A stretch of 64,000 nucleotides of DNA. Source: Bacteroidota bacterium. GTDB taxonomy: Bacteria > Bacteroidota > Bacteroidia > B-17B0 > Aurantibacillaceae. The notes beneath the pieces were generated by a model. That model worked only from the letters and a program-made list of their open reading frames with translations, ran no database searches and had not been told where the DNA came from. Both the position numbers and the translations under genes were made by a program. Positions 20,003-28,845 of the stretch are shown here, one piece after another. Location of the stretch: NCBI GenBank assembly GCA_016702705.1, contig JADJDM010000001.1:434001-498000 (forward strand). Direction: 5' to 3'. Positions within the stretch are counted from its first letter, which is position 1; every line of letters starts with the position of its first letter.

Positions 20003-20515
20003 TTAATGATGATGACCATGCTCGCCATGAACATGTCCGTGATCTAATTCTTCTTTCGAAGCTTCACGTACATCTAACACTTCACCTACGAAATGTAAAT
20101 CGTGACCAGCTAAAGGATGATTAAAATCCATTGCAACATGTTTTTCTGCAACTTCTAAAACCAAACCGTACATTTGATTTCCTTCAGCATCCATCATTGG
20201 AACCTCAGCACCAACTGCAATTTGTGTTTCATCAAAAGTTCCTTCAACTAAAAAAGCTTCTTTAGGAATTTCAGCAACGTACTCTTCGTTATAATCTCCG
20301 TAACCGTCAACCGACTTTACTTTGAAATCAAATGTATCTCCTGCTTTTTTTCCAGCTAATTCTTTTTCAAATGTTGGAATAATACCACCTGCACCATATA
20401 AGAATACAAAAGGTTTATCTGTTGATGTTTGTTCTACTAACTCTTCTGCTTCATCCTCAAACTTTGAGCTTAGGTGGTAATTTACAGAAACTACCGTGTT
20501 TTTTCCAATTGTCAT
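20003..20515 (-). CDS. FKBP-type peptidyl-prolyl isomerase, SlyD-like
   Basis: A 170-residue protein. The FKBP half-domain ('VVSVNYHLSSKF', 'FLYGAGGIIPTFEKELAGKK') is interrupted by the SlyD insert-in-flap domain ('GYGDYNEEYVAEIPKEAF', 'MDAEGNQMYGLVLEV'). FKBP resumes with 'VAMDFNHPLAGHDLHFVGEV'. The tail is His-rich (HGHVHGEHGHHH), a metal-binding feature of SlyD proteins. It isomerises prolyl bonds and acts as a chaperone in the cytoplasm; some homologs deliver nickel. It lies 48 bp downstream of the aldehyde dehydrogenase gene. Confidence 0.88.
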   Translation of the reverse strand: MTIGKNTVVSVNYHLSSKFEDEAEELVEQTSTDKPFVFLYGAGGIIPTFEKELAGKKAGDTFDFKVKSVDGYGDYNEEYVAEIPKEAFLVEGTFDETQIAVGAEVPMMDAEGNQMYGLVLEVAEKHVAMDFNHPLAGHDLHFVGEVLDVREASKEELDHGHVHGEHGHHH

Positions 20516-20563
20516 GTTGTTGTTGTTTGGCTGTTTACAGCCTTTTAGTTATTACTCTGTTAT

Positions 20564-22114
20564 TTATAATTCAAACTTGATACCTTGTGCTAAAGGTAAT
20601 TTTGTTCCGTAGTTAATTGTATTTGTTTGACGACGCATGTAGATTTTCCAAGAATCAGATCCTGACTCACGTCCGCCACCTGTTTCTTTATCTCCACCAA
20701 ATGCGCCACCAATTTCAGCACCTGAAGTTCCAATGTTTACGTTTGCAATACCACAATCAGAACCCGCAGTAGATAAGAACATTTCTGATTCGCGCATGTT
20801 TGTTGTCATGATTGAGCTTGATAAACCTTGAGGTACATCGTTTTGTAAAGCAATTGCTTCTTCAATTGTTTTGTATTTCATTAAATACAAAATTGGAGCA
20901 AATGTTTCGTGTTTCACAATTTCATATTGAGAGTGAGCTTCAGCAATTGCAGGTTTTACGTAGCATCCGCTTTCGTAACCTTCACCTTCTACTACACCAC
21001 CTTCAACAATCATTGTTCCACCTTGTTGTTTTAATTTTTCGATTGCATTTAAATAATCTTTTACTGCATCTTTATCAATTAGTGGCCCAACATGGTTGTG
21101 TTGATCTAAAGGATTACCAATACGTAATTGTTTAAATGCGTTTACTAATTTTTCTTTTAAACCATCGTAAATACTTTCGTGTATAATTAAACGACGAGTA
21201 GTTGTACAACGTTGCCCCGCTGTTCCTACAGCACCAAAAACGATTGCAGGAATAGCATTTGGAATATCAGCATTTGGAGTAACAATGATTGCATTGTTTC
21301 CACCTAACTCTAATAAACCACGTCCAAAACGCTCAGCTAATTTCATACCTACTTCACGACCCATACGAGTTGAACCTGTTGCAGATACTAATGGAATACG
21401 CTTATCAGTTGAAATGTATTCTCCAATTCCTTTTCCGTTAATTAAACAAGAAATACCTTCAGGTAAATTATTTTCTTTCGCTACTTCTGCCCAAATTTTT
21501 TGTGATGCAATTGAACATAAAGGAGTTTTTGGTGATGATTTCCAAATACAAACATCTCCACAAACCCAAGCTAATGCAGTATTCCAGCTCCATACAGCAA
21601 CTGGGAAATTGAATGAAGAAATAATACCAATGATTCCTAATGGATGGTATTGCTCGTACATTCTGTGATCAGCACGCTCGCTATGCATTGTTAAACCGTA
21701 TAACTGACGAGAAAGACCAACTGCGAAATCGCAGATATCAATCATCTCTTGTACTTCACCTAAACCTTCTTGTAATGATTTTCCCATTTCGTAAGAAACA
21801 AGCATTCCTAATTCTTGTTTTTTCTCACGTAATTTATTTCCAAATTGACGAACCATTTCTCCACGCTTAGGAGCAGGAACATGTCTCCACTCTAAAAACG
21901 CAGCTTCTGCAGCAGTCATTGCTTTTTCGTAATCTGCTTTAGTTGCAGTTTTTACTTTTGCAATTAATTTTCCGTCAACCGGACTATATGATTCGATGAT
22001 ATCGCCAGAAGCGAAATCGTTTGTTCCAGTAGAACAACCATCGTTTATTTCTTTAAGACCTAAAGCCGCTAATACGGGTTTAATATCTGTTACTTGTTGT
22101 GTTAGAGTTGCCAT
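20564..22114 (-). CDS. Aldehyde dehydrogenase, ALDH7/antiquitin type
   Basis: A 516-residue NAD-dependent dehydrogenase. The Rossmann region has 'GIISSFNFPVAVWSWN', the catalytic Glu sits in 'LLELGGNNAIIV' and the catalytic Cys in 'GTAGQRCTTTRRL'. The C-terminal 'GTSGAEIGGAFGGDKETGGG' with 'ESGSDSWKIYMRR' is typical of the ALDH7 branch. That branch oxidises alpha-aminoadipic semialdehyde (piperideine-6-carboxylate) in lysine breakdown. No lysine-degradation partners are nearby, so the substrate stays an inference. Full length, no defects. Confidence 0.87.
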   Translation of the reverse strand: MATLTQQVTDIKPVLAALGLKEINDGCSTGTNDFASGDIIESYSPVDGKLIAKVKTATKADYEKAMTAAEAAFLEWRHVPAPKRGEMVRQFGNKLREKKQELGMLVSYEMGKSLQEGLGEVQEMIDICDFAVGLSRQLYGLTMHSERADHRMYEQYHPLGIIGIISSFNFPVAVWSWNTALAWVCGDVCIWKSSPKTPLCSIASQKIWAEVAKENNLPEGISCLINGKGIGEYISTDKRIPLVSATGSTRMGREVGMKLAERFGRGLLELGGNNAIIVTPNADIPNAIPAIVFGAVGTAGQRCTTTRRLIIHESIYDGLKEKLVNAFKQLRIGNPLDQHNHVGPLIDKDAVKDYLNAIEKLKQQGGTMIVEGGVVEGEGYESGCYVKPAIAEAHSQYEIVKHETFAPILYLMKYKTIEEAIALQNDVPQGLSSSIMTTNMRESEMFLSTAGSDCGIANVNIGTSGAEIGGAFGGDKETGGGRESGSDSWKIYMRRQTNTINYGTKLPLAQGIKFEL

Positions 22115-22213
22115 ATTTAATGCTTTTAAAAATGAGCATCAAATATAAGGATTTCGAGTGAAATTATTAGCTATTAACCTCTTTTTAGGCTTTTTTGTTA
22201 AAATTAAAATCGT

Positions 22214-23107
22214 TTAGTCAGCAAGTTTTACAGTAGTTCTAGTTGAAGTTGCCATTCCTGTTGGAAACATCAGCGAAACCATAAAGCTCTTCATCCTATA
22301 CTCACGTTGAGGAACAACATCTGTAAGTATATCTGTATTAACATTTGTAAAGCCATTGTAATTATAACCTGTTTTATATTGCCCTGCAACATTCCATGTT
22401 AAATATTTAACTCCTAAACCAAAGTAATCCGAAATTTGCCAAACCAATCCAACTTCTAGTTTTCTAGATTTATCCTGATCCCAATCATATCCTTCAACTT
22501 CCACATCTTTTTGATGTAAAATATTTGTTAGCATAAAAGCATAATCAACTCTTACAACAAAGTTTTCGGCAGGAGCATATGTTAGCATTGCGTTAAGCCC
22601 TGCTGAGTGAACGGGAACTCCATTAAAATAATATAAACCATCTTCTTTCACATCTGTATTAAATAGGTGTTGTTTGTATTGCGGCGCAAAAGGTGTAGGG
22701 TCTTGAACTGGTGTATAGTTCAATGTTTTAGTGTTTCTGTAATAAACAATTCCTCCTAAAATTCCAATCTTATCTTTAATGTATCCACCATATGCAAGAT
22801 TAAAATTAAAAAAATTGCTATATGATTTTTTGAATGGGAAATTTATATCGGAAGCGATACGCCAGTGTTTTGTATAAATATCAAAATTAATTCCACCACT
22901 TGCCCCAACAACTTTTTGATCTTTAAGATTTGCAAATGTAGTACTCGGATTTCCTGTTGCAGGGTCGGTAACCAAAGTACGTTGAAACGTGTAGTTTTTA
23001 ATGTTGGTTGTCATCTGTGAATAATTAAATCCTGCAACAAAACAATGTGGTTGAGCTAATACTACTAATGAGGATAAGAACAAAAGTGAGAAGAAAGCTT
23101 TTTTCAT
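22214..23107 (-). CDS. Putative outer-membrane beta-barrel protein
   Basis: I chose the ATG at 23107, which gives a clean signal peptide (MKKAFFSLLFLSSLVVLAQ); an in-frame ATG at 23149 would add 14 charged residues. About 297 residues. The mature protein has alternating hydrophobic strands rich in Tyr, Phe and Asn ('FVVRVDYAFMLTNILHQ', 'LEVGLVWQISDYFGLGVKYL', 'RMKSFMVSLMFPTG'), as in Bacteroidota outer-membrane barrels. It is not clearly a PorP/SprF protein. Function unknown. Confidence 0.7.
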   Translation of the reverse strand: MKKAFFSLLFLSSLVVLAQPHCFVAGFNYSQMTTNIKNYTFQRTLVTDPATGNPSTTFANLKDQKVVGASGGINFDIYTKHWRIASDINFPFKKSYSNFFNFNLAYGGYIKDKIGILGGIVYYRNTKTLNYTPVQDPTPFAPQYKQHLFNTDVKEDGLYYFNGVPVHSAGLNAMLTYAPAENFVVRVDYAFMLTNILHQKDVEVEGYDWDQDKSRKLEVGLVWQISDYFGLGVKYLTWNVAGQYKTGYNYNGFTNVNTDILTDVVPQREYRMKSFMVSLMFPTGMATSTRTTVKLAD

Positions 23108-23259
23108 AAAAATTAATTTTTCTAAAAATATGTTTTTTCTTTTATTCAACCAATTAAATTTTAATTTGGATAATATTAAGTTCTATTTTTTCAATAAAAG
23201 TAAATTTATTTTATTCATTATACTCTTGTTGTTTTAACAATCATTCTTAAATTCGAACA

Positions 23260-25173
23260 ATGCTAACTAAAGCTATATTTCCATTCTTTATATTTATTAT
23301 TTCGTTTTTAATAAACGTATCTAGCTTGTTTTGTCAAAACTCACCAAAAAAAGATACTATTCAAATTAAACAGTATTTAGAACAAGCACTAGAATTAAAA
23401 GGGACGGATTTAAATGCGGCCTCATCAAAAGCCAAAACGGCACTAACATTAAGTAAATCTCTTTCTAACAAAAATCTTTCTTATGATTTTATTGCTCGTT
23501 CGTGCAATACACTTGGCATGATAGAGGTTAGTATGGGTGATATGGATTCGGCTATCTATTATTTTTCCAATTCACTAGAAAACAACATAAAGCTAAAGAA
23601 CAATAAAGCAATATCTAAATCATACAATAACTTAGGAAACGCAAATTATTATTTAGGCAATTTTACTGAGTCGCTGAGTTTTTATTTAAAAAGTTTAAAG
23701 TTGAGTGAAGAAATTAAGGATTCATTAAGTTTTGCAAAAACTTCTGATAATATTGGCAACGTTTACCTAAAATTACTTCAGCCAGAAAAGGCAATTCCCT
23801 TTCATGAATCTTCTTTAAAAATAAGCTCTGCACTAAAGGATAGCTTTGGCATGGGCAATAGTTATATCAATCTAGGTTTAGCGTTTCAAAAACAAGGGAA
23901 AAGCAATTTAAATCTTTCCTACCAAAACAAAGCTCTTGGGATATTTCAACGATTAAATAACAATTTATACCAAGGAAGATGTTACAATAATATTGCCTTG
24001 GCTTATGATGAATTAAACATACTGGATACAGCATTGATTTACTACAAAAAAGCCCTTATAATTCAAACTGAAACAGGCTATAAACAAGGAATTGCATTAT
24101 CAAACTATAACATTGGTTCTATTTTAATTCAACAAAAAGACTTTGTTAATGCGTTTATTCATCTCCAATCTGCTGAACAAATTTTTAAAGAAATAGAAAA
24201 CAAAGAAAATTTGAAAGAAGTATATAAAAAACTTAGTGAAGCAGCTAATCATATTGGAAAGTATGAACAGGCATATAACTATTTGTATTTATACAACAAC
24301 ATAAAAGACAGTGTACTGAATGAAAATGTTACACAGCAAATTGCCGAACTACAAACTAAATATGATACAGAAAAAAAGGATTTACAATTAAAACTGCAAG
24401 CTTCAGAACTTAAGGAACAAAATCAAAAATCGTTCTACACAAAAATTATCTTTTCCGCTGTTATCATTTTTATTTTATTAATAAGCTTGATTATTTATTT
24501 CCGTATAAAACAAAAACAAAAAATACAATCGGAAATTGAAAAGATAAAACAAGAGAACTTATTGAAACAAAAAGAAATTGAAACCAAAGAAAATGAACGT
24601 AATCGTATGGCTGCAGAGCTGCATGATAACGTGGGTTCATCAGTTAGTTTTATCAGTGTAAAAATAGATTGGTTACTACATCACCAAAACCTAAACGATG
24701 AAAGTAAAAAGGAATTGAGTTTATTAAAAAACTCGGCACAAGAAGTAATGAGTGGTTTGCGCGAAACACTATGGACGCTGAATGCAAAGAGTATTAGTAA
24801 TTTCGATTTTTGCGATAAATTGAAAGTATATATTAAAAAACATTTGATGTGCGAATGTGTTATTACAGATGCTATTAATGAAGAATATATTATTCCTAAT
24901 GAAGATGTACTTGCCTTGTACAGATGCTGCCAGGAAATAATAAACAATATTAATAAGCATAGTAAAGCAACAAAAGTGAATATTAGTTTTATTTCTGATG
25001 CACAAACAAAACTTGGAATAATTACTGAAGATAATGGCATTGGTTTTACTGAAAGTGAAAAAGAAGAATCGTATGGTTTAAGAAACATTAAAGCAAGGAT
25101 GTCAAAAATAAACGCAGAAGTAAAAATAGTTTCGGAGCTAAACAAAGGAACACGAATAGAATTAAGGTATTAG
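23260..25173 (+). CDS. TPR-containing sensor histidine kinase (NarL/DesK type)
   Basis: A 637-residue sensor. A signal sequence (residues 1-25) is followed by a periplasmic array of six or more tetratricopeptide repeats (about 35-340, e.g. 'KSYNNLGNANYYLGNFTESL'). A coiled coil (350-390), one transmembrane helix (about 393-413) and a second coiled coil come next. The HisKA_3-like dimerisation helix 'ERNRMAAELHDNVGSSVSF' has the phospho-acceptor His at about 455. A HATPase domain follows ('QEIINNINKHSKA', 'EDNGIGF', 'GLRNIKARM'). The next gene encodes the matching NarL-type regulator. Confidence 0.9.
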   Translation: MLTKAIFPFFIFIISFLINVSSLFCQNSPKKDTIQIKQYLEQALELKGTDLNAASSKAKTALTLSKSLSNKNLSYDFIARSCNTLGMIEVSMGDMDSAIYYFSNSLENNIKLKNNKAISKSYNNLGNANYYLGNFTESLSFYLKSLKLSEEIKDSLSFAKTSDNIGNVYLKLLQPEKAIPFHESSLKISSALKDSFGMGNSYINLGLAFQKQGKSNLNLSYQNKALGIFQRLNNNLYQGRCYNNIALAYDELNILDTALIYYKKALIIQTETGYKQGIALSNYNIGSILIQQKDFVNAFIHLQSAEQIFKEIENKENLKEVYKKLSEAANHIGKYEQAYNYLYLYNNIKDSVLNENVTQQIAELQTKYDTEKKDLQLKLQASELKEQNQKSFYTKIIFSAVIIFILLISLIIYFRIKQKQKIQSEIEKIKQENLLKQKEIETKENERNRMAAELHDNVGSSVSFISVKIDWLLHHQNLNDESKKELSLLKNSAQEVMSGLRETLWTLNAKSISNFDFCDKLKVYIKKHLMCECVITDAINEEYIIPNEDVLALYRCCQEIINNINKHSKATKVNISFISDAQTKLGIITEDNGIGFTESEKEESYGLRNIKARMSKINAEVKIVSELNKGTRIELRY

Positions 25174-25175
25174 CA

Positions 25176-25191
25176 TAGTGCGTTTGCACTA
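25176..25191. promoter_or_regulatory. 16-bp palindrome, site 1 (TAGTGC-N4-GCACTA)
   Basis: TAGTGCGTTTGCACTA starts two bases after the histidine kinase stop codon and 36 bases before the regulator gene. It is a 6-bp inverted repeat with a 4-base centre, and the first of three near-identical sites. Confidence 0.7.
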
Positions 25192-25226
25192 TTACACAAA
25201 AGAAATAAGTTAAGTTATTTAGCTGC

Positions 25227-25883
25227 ATGATAAAAATAGCTATAGTTGATGACAAAAGAATCATGAGAACCGAGCGTACTCGTGAACTAACTTATTCGGG
25301 TGAAATTGAAGTGTTATTTACTTCACAAAACGGACAAGAATTTCTAGAAAAAATGAAGGAATTAAAGACTTCTGAAATTCCTGAAATTGTTTTAATGGAC
25401 ATTGATATGCCCGAGAAAAACGGAATTGATACTGTACGTGATGCTAAACAAATTTATCCTCAGGTTGAATTTTTAATGCTTACTGTTTTTGATGAAGATG
25501 AAAAAATATTTGAAGCAGTGAAGGCTGGCGCTTCAGGATATCTATTAAAAGACGAAAGCTCTGAAAACATCATCACTTTTATTAAGCAGGTAAAAGAATT
25601 TAGAACTGTGCCTATGAGCCCTGCCATTGCACGTAAAGCATTGCGTTTACTTTGCTCTTCTCCGCAAATCTCTAATGAACCAACTAACTCGAGTAATTTA
25701 ACTCCTCGCGAAATTGAAGTATTAAAAGGCATGGTAGAAGGATTAGATTATAAAGAGATTGCCGAAAAATTAATTGTTAGCCCAAACACTGTGCGCAATC
25801 AAATAAGTAGCATCTATCAAAAACTGCATGTAACATCTAAAGTAGATGCAGTTAAGATTGCACTAAAAAATAAATTAGTTTAA
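25227..25883 (+). CDS. NarL/LuxR-family response regulator
   Basis: A 218-residue protein. The receiver domain has the acidic pair in 'IAIVDDKRIM', phospho-acceptor Asp58 in 'IVLMDIDMPEKNG', Thr/Ser switch 'FLMLTVFDEDE' and Lys in 'GYLLKDESSEN'. The C-terminal LuxR HTH is 'LTPREIEVLKGMVEGLDYKE' with 'SPNTVRNQISSIYQKL'. It pairs with the TPR histidine kinase upstream. The 16-bp palindromes around this gene are candidate binding sites or mRNA hairpins. Confidence 0.92.
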   Translation: MIKIAIVDDKRIMRTERTRELTYSGEIEVLFTSQNGQEFLEKMKELKTSEIPEIVLMDIDMPEKNGIDTVRDAKQIYPQVEFLMLTVFDEDEKIFEAVKAGASGYLLKDESSENIITFIKQVKEFRTVPMSPAIARKALRLLCSSPQISNEPTNSSNLTPREIEVLKGMVEGLDYKEIAEKLIVSPNTVRNQISSIYQKLHVTSKVDAVKIALKNKLV

Positions 25884-25884
25884 T

Positions 25885-25900
25885 TAGTGCATTTGCACTA
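25885..25900. promoter_or_regulatory. 16-bp palindrome, site 2
   Basis: TAGTGCATTTGCACTA starts one base after the regulator stop. It is the exact reverse complement of site 3. A partial copy (TAGTGCAC) follows at 25910-25917. Confidence 0.72.
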
Positions 25901-25947
25901 TTTCTAAGCTAGTGCACACTTACAATCTTTGTAATAAAATTTTATTT

Positions 25948-26946
25948 ATGAAAAAGATTATTGCACTGCTGTTAATTGCCTTTACATGTAATGCTTTTGG
26001 GCAAGATGATGATGTTGAAAAAACAAGAGCGCTTACTTTTCACATCGACCCAATTTATACAGAAGCTTATGGTACAAACACATCCGTTGGTATTGGATGG
26101 AGAACCGAAATTATGTTTAAACGCTTTTTATCTCTTGATTTAAAGTTTCGCTCGGCAAGGTATTCCGACCAACTTCTTAAAACTTATAATGCAGATGAGT
26201 ATATGCGACCAAGTGAAGGCATTAGCAAATACAAATGTTTTGAGCCCTCCCTTACTTTTCATTTAAGAACTACAATAAAAAGAGAAAGCCTAAGTATTAG
26301 GTTAAGTCAAACATCATCAACTAGTGGCAATGTAAGAACCACAACTACAACATCTACTGGCGAAATTGGAAATGTTAAACGAGTCCTAGGACTAAAAATT
26401 GGGATGAACTTTATTAATACTCCAATTGATTTAGGAAGCAATGACGCGAATAAAGCATTTACTTATGTTTCAAATGAACCTGATACTATAATAACTCCAA
26501 CAACTACAACATATACTACAAGTGTTGTAAATATTGAGCCAGGAGCAAAAGCATATACGCAAGGAAAATCATACATTTTCTCAATTGGTTTAAGTAAACG
26601 AAGAATCACCAACGTTGAAAAAGTTTACAGTGGGTTTGGAAAAAGAGGTAATAGAGCTTTTCAAACATTTTATGCAGATTTACTTGTTGGAGGGTGGAAT
26701 TTTGAAAACATCACTACTCCAAAAAACTATGAAATAACTGTAAAAGCCGACCGCACAAAAGATATTGGTTGGAGAATAGGATATCAATATAAAAAAACAA
26801 ATGGTATTGGTATTTCTTATTGCTTAGAACTTGGAGCACGCCCTGGATATGTTGCTGTAAAATCTAAACCTTTTGGCCCACGTACATTTATGAATATGGT
26901 TGTTGGTATTAGTTTAGTTAGACCAAAGAAAAATAAACAATCTTAA
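25948..26946 (+). CDS. Putative outer-membrane protein of the kinase/regulator locus
   Basis: I chose the ATG at 25948 because it gives a standard signal peptide (MKKIIALLLIAFTCNAFGQ); the in-frame ATG at 25912 would overlap the putative promoter. About 332 residues. Alternating strands such as 'VGIGWRTEIMFKRFLSLDLK', 'DIGWRIGYQYKKTNGIGISY' and 'TFMNMVVGISLVRPK' suggest a beta-barrel. A Thr-rich loop (about 125-135) is low-complexity. No family is recognised. Its position after the response regulator suggests it may be a target of that system. Confidence 0.68.
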   Translation: MKKIIALLLIAFTCNAFGQDDDVEKTRALTFHIDPIYTEAYGTNTSVGIGWRTEIMFKRFLSLDLKFRSARYSDQLLKTYNADEYMRPSEGISKYKCFEPSLTFHLRTTIKRESLSIRLSQTSSTSGNVRTTTTTSTGEIGNVKRVLGLKIGMNFINTPIDLGSNDANKAFTYVSNEPDTIITPTTTTYTTSVVNIEPGAKAYTQGKSYIFSIGLSKRRITNVEKVYSGFGKRGNRAFQTFYADLLVGGWNFENITTPKNYEITVKADRTKDIGWRIGYQYKKTNGIGISYCLELGARPGYVAVKSKPFGPRTFMNMVVGISLVRPKKNKQS

Positions 26947-26948
26947 TT

Positions 26949-26964
26949 TAGTGCAAATGCACTA
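26949..26964. promoter_or_regulatory. 16-bp palindrome, site 3
   Basis: TAGTGCAAATGCACTA starts two bases after the outer-membrane protein stop and 57 bases before the next ORF, which has a CACCTTTG -7-like box near 26990. Confidence 0.72.
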
Positions 26965-27021
26965 TATCGTTTCATTTCACTAATAAGCACCTTTGTATAA
27001 CAAATCAAAACCAAAATTACC

Positions 27022-27666
27022 ATGAAAACAAAATCAATTTTAGTATCTGTATTTAGTATTATTTTACTTTGCAGTTTTATCCCAAAAACAATAACTACTA
27101 AAGGTGACGAATACATCACTCCTTGTTATGCCGATTCATCGCTTGGCAAACCCGTATTTATTCGTGCAGTACCAATGAATGAATATGTAGAAGTAGACGA
27201 TGTAAAAGAAAAAGTATTTAAAAAAGCGGGTGATTCAGAATTTGGAATGGATAAAATTGTAACTCTTGCCTCAAAGGCGGCAAAACAAACCAAAGACTTT
27301 GATGCTATTATTATTGACAAAGCAAACAAAGCAACACTTGTAAAATACAAAACCAACACATACGCAAAATCAATGGGCAAAGCCCAAAAAGTAGATGGTA
27401 TTGATGTGTTTATTTATTCAACACCTGTGCAAGCAAGCACAAAAGGGGAAACAGTGGAAATAAATAATTTTGGTATTGGGCAAATGAACAATACTGGTGA
27501 TGATTTAGAGCGCATTGTTAACGGCTTAGTTGAAAAAACAAAAAAGAAAATCAAGAAAAAAGAAATAGAACCATGTGATGGAATTTTTATTGGTACAGAA
27601 TCAATGAACAAAACATTAAACGTACCTGTTTCTTCATCAGGAGTAGTTTTAAGATATACTAAGTAA
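27022..27666 (+). CDS. Secreted protein of unknown function
   Basis: A 214-residue protein with an N-terminal hydrophobic signal (MKTKSILVSVFSIILLCSF). The mature part is Lys/Asp-rich with 'CYADSSLGKPVFIRAVPMNE', 'DFDAIIIDKANKATLVKYK', a Lys-rich stretch ('EKTKKKIKKKEIEPCDGI') and 'GIFIGTESMNKTLNVPVSSS'. Two cysteines could form a disulfide. No family recognised. Last gene of the locus with the three palindromes; a strong terminator follows. Confidence 0.68.
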   Translation: MKTKSILVSVFSIILLCSFIPKTITTKGDEYITPCYADSSLGKPVFIRAVPMNEYVEVDDVKEKVFKKAGDSEFGMDKIVTLASKAAKQTKDFDAIIIDKANKATLVKYKTNTYAKSMGKAQKVDGIDVFIYSTPVQASTKGETVEINNFGIGQMNNTGDDLERIVNGLVEKTKKKIKKKEIEPCDGIFIGTESMNKTLNVPVSSSGVVLRYTK

Positions 27667-27695
27667 TATTACAAAACTAAGCATTGCTTTTCTTT

Positions 27696-27725
27696 AACCC
27701 TTTGTGAAATTCACAAAGGGTTTTT
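27696..27725 (+). terminator. Intrinsic terminator
   Basis: AACCCTTTGTGA pairs with TCACAAAGGGTT, with a short AAT-type loop, followed by a T-run. It separates the two-component locus from prfB. Confidence 0.9.
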
Positions 27726-27740
27726 GTTTGTGTTTTTTAT

Positions 27741-27748
27741 TATCTTTG
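27741..27748 (+). promoter_or_regulatory. -7 promoter box of prfB
   Basis: TATCTTTG matches TAnnTTTG and ends 4 bases before the prfB ATG, predicting a very short or absent leader. Confidence 0.6.
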
Positions 27749-27752
27749 CCTC

Positions 27753-28845
27753 ATGTTTACTACAGACCAATTACGTGAAGTGTTGGAGCGCACAAGTGCG
27801 TTGAGGGGGCATCTTTGACTACGATAGCAAGCTAAAAGATATTGAAGAAGAAGAGGAAAAAACCCACGATCCCAACTTTTGGAACGACGCTAAAAAAGCG
27901 GAGGAAATCCTAAAAAAAATTCAGCAAAAAAAATCATGGACTACTGCATTTACTGATTTGCAGGGCAGTGTAGATGATTTATCTACTCTTTATGAGTTTT
28001 TTAAAGAAGGGGAAGCTACCGAAGAAGAAGTGCAAGCTGCATTTGATACTGCTTTCAAAAAAATGGAAGATTTGGAATTCAAAAACATGCTTCGCAGTAA
28101 AGAAGATACATTAAACTGTATTTTAGAAATTAACGCTGGGGCAGGTGGTACCGAAAGCTGCGACTGGGCAAGTATGCTTATGCGTATGTACACCATGTGG
28201 GCAGAGAAAAAAGGGTATAAGGTTAATCAACTTGATATAAATGAAGGTGATGTGGCGGGCATTAAATCTTGCTCATTACAGATAGAAGGAGAATTTGCTT
28301 ACGGATATTTAAAAGCTGAAAACGGCGTGCATCGCTTGGTGCGTATTAGTCCATTTGATTCAAATGCTAAACGTCATACATCATTTGCTTCTGTTTATGT
28401 ATATCCTGTGGTTGATGATACTATTGAAATTAATATCAACCCAGCAGATATAGAAATGCATACATCGCGCTCGGGTGGAGCAGGTGGACAAAATGTAAAT
28501 AAGGTAGAAACCAAAGTACAATTAACTCATAAACCAACTGGAATTATTGTTGTTTGCCAAATAGAACGCTCGCAATTAGGAAATCGTGAACGTGCTATGA
28601 ACATGCTAAAATCGCAATTGTATGAAATAGAAATGCGTAAACGTATGGCTATTAAAGATTCGGTTGAAGATGGTAAAATGAAAATTGAGTGGGGTTCACA
28701 AATTCGTTCTTATGTTTTACATCCATATAAAATGGTAAACGATGTACGTAGCGAATTAAAAATTACGGATGCAGAAGGTGTGCTTAACGGAGATTTAGAT
28801 GAGCTGATAAAAGCTTATTTAATGGTGAGTTCGAAGAAGAATTAA
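27753..28845 (+). CDS. prfB: Peptide chain release factor 2 (programmed +1 frameshift)
   Basis: RF2 ends translation at UGA and UAA. The ATG at 27753 opens a 21-codon frame stopped by TGA at 27816-27818; translation then continues in the +1 frame from GAC at 27817. The continued frame has the RF2 anticodon-like 'RISPFDSNAKRHTSF' (SPF) and the catalytic 'SRSGGAGGQNVNKVETKVQL' (GGQ). Total about 363 residues, normal for RF2. In the -7 to start spacing there is no room for a Shine-Dalgarno sequence. The gene overlaps the convergent helicase gene by three bases. Confidence 0.94.
27804..27819 (+). promoter_or_regulatory. prfB programmed +1 frameshift site
   Basis: AGGGGGCATCTTTGAC: a Shine-Dalgarno-like AGGGGG sits just upstream of CTT TGA C, the canonical RF2 slippery site. 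Low RF2 makes ribosomes pause at UGA and slip +1, giving autoregulation. Unlike the homopolymer indels elsewhere, this shift is biological. Confidence 0.93.
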
